Shown in pieces: positions 61,931-64,000 of a DNA stretch of 64,000 nt. Every line of letters begins with the position of its first letter. Position 1 is the stretch's first letter. The DNA comes from Rhizobacter sp. Root404. GTDB lineage: Bacteria > Pseudomonadota > Gammaproteobacteria > Burkholderiales > Burkholderiaceae_C. The notes beneath the pieces were generated by a model that made no database searches, had not been told where the DNA came from, and saw only the letters and a program-made list of their open reading frames with translations. Location: assembly GCF_001425865.1 (NCBI RefSeq), contig NZ_LMDS01000001.1, positions 508,507 to 572,506 on the forward strand, written 5' to 3'. The translations under genes and the position numbers were made by a program.

Positions 61931-63043
61931 ATGAGCAAGATCCGCTACGGCATCATCGGCTGCGGCAGCATGGGCCGCGAACACATCGAGAACATCCTGG
62001 CGCTCGACGGCACCGAGGTCACGGCCCTGGTCGATACCGACGAGAACAGCCGCGCCCAGGCGCTGGCGCTGTGCCCGCAACCGCCGCGCGTGTTCGACTC
62101 CCCGGCCGCGCTCTACGCCAGCGGTCTGTGCGACGCGCTGGTGATCGCCACACCGAACTACACCCATGCCGAGGTGCTGCGCCCGGCGCTCGAGACCGAC
62201 CTGCACATCCTGGTCGAGAAGCCGCTGTGCACGACCATCGCCGACGGGCTCGACGTGGTCGAGCGCGCGCGCGGCCGCCATGCGCTGGTGTGGGTCGCGC
62301 AGGAGTACCGCTACATGCCGCCGGTGGCCGAGATGATCCGGATGGCCCACGCCGGGCGGGTCGGCCGGCTGCACCAGGTGGCGATCCGCGAACACCGCGA
62401 GCCGTTCTACCCGAAGGTCGGCGACTGGAACCGCTTCAGCGCCAACACCGGCGGCACGCTGGTCGAGAAGTGCTGCCACTACTTCAACCTGATGGACCTG
62501 GTGCTCGGCGAGCGACCGCTGCGCGTGTTCGCCTCCGGCGGGCAGCGCGTGAACCACCTCGACGAGCGCTACGGCGGGCGCACGCCCGACATCCTCGACA
62601 GCGCCTACGTGATCGTCGAGTACCCGAGCGGCGCGCGCGCGATGCTCGACCTGTGCATGTTCGCGGAGAACTCGGTAGACAACGAGCACATCACCGTGGT
62701 CGGCGACGAAGGCAAGCTCGAATCGCTGCTGCCTTCGCTGACGCTGCGCTACGGCCGCCGCGAGGACTGGGGCACGCGGGCCGCGTGGGGCGCACCGAGC
62801 GGCACCGAGCGCGGCGTGTCGGTGCGGCGCGTCTGGGACTCGACGGTCAAGTACGCCGGCCAGCATTTCGGTGCGTCGTTCATCGAGCACCGCCAGTTCG
62901 CCGCGGCGATCCGCAACGGCACGCCGGCCGAGGTGTCGCTCGAAGAGGGGCTGCGCAGCGTCGCGACCGGCCTGGCGGCGCATCAGAGCATCGCCACCGG
63001 GCGCGCCGTCGAATTGCGGGACCTGCTCCCGGCCGGCTGGTGA
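61931..63043 (+). CDS. Gfo/Idh/MocA-family oxidoreductase
   Basis: A 370-residue NAD(P)-dependent sugar oxidoreductase. The Rossmann motif is GIIGCGSMGREHIENIL and the catalytic lysine lies in ILVEKPLCTTIADG. GTLVEKCCHYFNLMDLVLG contains the second conserved segment with the catalytic histidine. It may oxidise the sugar at C1 or epimerise an intermediate; the substrate is not identifiable. The SDR gene begins 7 nt after it. Confidence 0.9.
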   Translation: MSKIRYGIIGCGSMGREHIENILALDGTEVTALVDTDENSRAQALALCPQPPRVFDSPAALYASGLCDALVIATPNYTHAEVLRPALETDLHILVEKPLCTTIADGLDVVERARGRHALVWVAQEYRYMPPVAEMIRMAHAGRVGRLHQVAIREHREPFYPKVGDWNRFSANTGGTLVEKCCHYFNLMDLVLGERPLRVFASGGQRVNHLDERYGGRTPDILDSAYVIVEYPSGARAMLDLCMFAENSVDNEHITVVGDEGKLESLLPSLTLRYGRREDWGTRAAWGAPSGTERGVSVRRVWDSTVKYAGQHFGASFIEHRQFAAAIRNGTPAEVSLEEGLRSVATGLAAHQSIATGRAVELRDLLPAGW

Positions 63044-63050
63044 GCGCGCC

Positions 63051-63827
63051 ATGACGCGCTATCCCTCGCTCGCCGACCGGCACGTGTTCATCAGCGGCGG
63101 CAGCTCCGGCATCGGGGCCGACCTGGTCCGCTCGTTCGCCGCGCAAGGCGCGCGCGTCTCGTTCTGCGGCACGCGCGCGGACGGCGGCGACGCGCTGGTG
63201 GCGGAGATCGAAGCCGCCGGCTTGCCGACGCCGCACTACGCGATGTGCGACGTGCGGGACGTGCCGGCCTACCAGCAGCTGCTGCGCGACCTGATCGAGC
63301 GCCACGGGCCGGTCCAGGTCCTCGTCAACAACGCCGGCCGCGACGACCGGCACGCGATGGAGGAGGTGACGCCGGACTTCTGGGACGACCGGCTGGCGCT
63401 GAACCTGAAGCACTACTTCTTCGCGATCCAGGCCGTCGCCCCGGCGATGGCCGAGGCCGGCGGCGGCTCGGTCATCAACATGGGTTCGGTCTCGTGGATG
63501 CGCGGGCGGCCGAACCTGGCCGGCTACACGACCGCCAAGGCCGGCATCCTCGGCCTGACCCGCACGCTGGCGCGTGAACTCGGCGCCCGCAACATCCGGG
63601 TGAATGCCGTCGTGCCGGGCGCGATCGTGACCGAACGCCAGACGGCGCTGCACCGGGACAGCGCCGCGGACCAGGCCTTCCTCGACGCGCAGTGCCTGAA
63701 GATCCGGCTCGATGCCGGGCACGTCTCGCGCGTGACGCTGTTCATGGCGGCCGACGACAGCAACGGCATGACCGGCCAGCATGTGCTGGTCGACGCCGGA
63801 ATCGCGCAGTGTTCCGTGATCGGCTAG
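63051..63827 (+). CDS. Short-chain dehydrogenase/reductase
   Basis: A 258-residue SDR. The cofactor motif is FISGGSSGIGADLVRSF, then VLVNNAGRDD, and the active site combines the serine in INMGSVSWM with YTTAK. RVNAVVPGAIVTERQ follows. Relatives include sugar dehydrogenases that start non-phosphorylative sugar oxidation, consistent with the operon. The open frame runs upstream in the preceding gene; the ATG at 63051 gives a normal SDR N-terminus. Confidence 0.9.
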   Translation: MTRYPSLADRHVFISGGSSGIGADLVRSFAAQGARVSFCGTRADGGDALVAEIEAAGLPTPHYAMCDVRDVPAYQQLLRDLIERHGPVQVLVNNAGRDDRHAMEEVTPDFWDDRLALNLKHYFFAIQAVAPAMAEAGGGSVINMGSVSWMRGRPNLAGYTTAKAGILGLTRTLARELGARNIRVNAVVPGAIVTERQTALHRDSAADQAFLDAQCLKIRLDAGHVSRVTLFMAADDSNGMTGQHVLVDAGIAQCSVIG

Positions 63828-63914
63828 GCGTTCGGGCCCGGTCGGCGTAGGGAAATCCGGTGCCCGCCGCGCCGATCGCGGGAGCAGACTGTGCGCTGAC
63901 GACACCGCGGCACC

Positions 63915-64000
63915 ATGAACGACCTCTCCGAACGTGTTCCGTTGCCGGCCGTGCGCGACCTGCTCGCGATCGGCCAGCCGCTGCCGTTCCGCATCCTCGA
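63915..64000 (+). CDS. Truncated gene at right edge, product uncertain
   Basis: An ATG at 63915 opens a frame of 28 complete codons to the window end, beginning MNDLSERVPLPAVRDLLAIG. The text is protein-like and resembles the start of some Burkholderiales signalling proteins, but too little is present to name it. No clear ribosome-binding site precedes it. It lies 87 nt after the SDR gene, a gap in which I see no other feature. Confidence 0.4.
   Translation, partial: MNDLSERVPLPAVRDLLAIGQPLPFRIL

Overview
The window is about 64 kb of GC-rich DNA (near 70 % by eye) from a purple phototrophic betaproteobacterium of the Burkholderiales, probably a relative of Rubrivivax gelatinosus. It carries most of a photosynthesis gene cluster (PGC). 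Evidence for that lineage is the gene order bchB-bchN-bchF | ppaA-ppsR-bchG-bch2-bchP, crtE-crtF-bchCXYZ-pufBALMC without pufQ or pufX, a tetraheme PufC, a HiPIP electron carrier, a C5-pathway hemA, and a CCCCCTTG/CAAGGGGG hairpin repeat of the kind common in this order. The organism and the gene assignments are inferred from recognised protein families, not from database searches.

Layout. 0-2.1 kb (-): bchB (partial), bchN, bchF. 2.1-2.4 kb: divergent control region with PpsR-type palindromes. 2.4-10.5 kb (+): ppaA/aerR, ppsR, bchG, bch2 (PucC family), bchP, tspO, a small membrane protein and hemA, mostly joined by 4-nt stop/start overlaps. 10.5-12.2 kb (-): a DUF3422 protein and the HiPIP gene. 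12.3-16.1 kb (+): bchI, bchD, bchO. 16.1-24.4 kb: an apparently non-photosynthetic block (DJ-1/PfpI protein, transglutaminase-like protein, UvrA2, LysR regulator with a divergent flavin/PNPOx-fold protein, small basic protein, YCII protein, GyrB-like ATPase and cupin). 24.5-31.6 kb (-): a complete ccmABCDEFGHI operon for cytochrome c maturation. 31.7-34.5 kb (+): crtI, crtB and a 48-residue membrane ORF. 34.5-36.9 kb (-): crtD and crtC. 37.0-47.9 kb (+): crtE, crtF, bchC, bchX, bchY, bchZ, pufB, pufA, pufL, pufM, pufC. 48.0-52.0 kb (+): DUF2256 protein, an FeS photolyase/cryptochrome of the CryB type, and a hybrid sensor kinase. 52.0-63.8 kb: an alpha/beta hydrolase, a LacI regulator and a divergent sugar-acid catabolic and ABC-transport operon. 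A truncated gene starts at the right edge. No stretch longer than about 300 nt lacks a gene, and I saw no tRNA, rRNA, CRISPR array or insertion sequence.

How it works together. HemA supplies 5-aminolevulinate. BchI/BchD (plus BchH outside the window) insert magnesium. BchNB(L), BchF, BchXYZ and BchC reduce and modify the ring, and BchG/BchP attach and reduce the phytyl tail. CrtE, CrtB, CrtI, CrtC, CrtD and CrtF make spheroidene-type carotenoids. PufBALM form the LH1-reaction-centre core. PufC (matured by Ccm) and HiPIP return electrons to the special pair. PpsR and its B12-binding antirepressor PpaA probably control the cluster through TGT-N12-ACA palindromes lying on sigma70-like promoters upstream of bchF/ppaA, bchG, crtI, crtE and bchC. 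The bchC promoter also has a perfect FNR box. The most interesting unexplained structure is at translation-start regions: a duplicated 30-codon junction ORF between bchC and bchX, a hairpin hiding the bchZ ribosome-binding site, and a crtC with no ordinary start codon near its conserved N-terminus.
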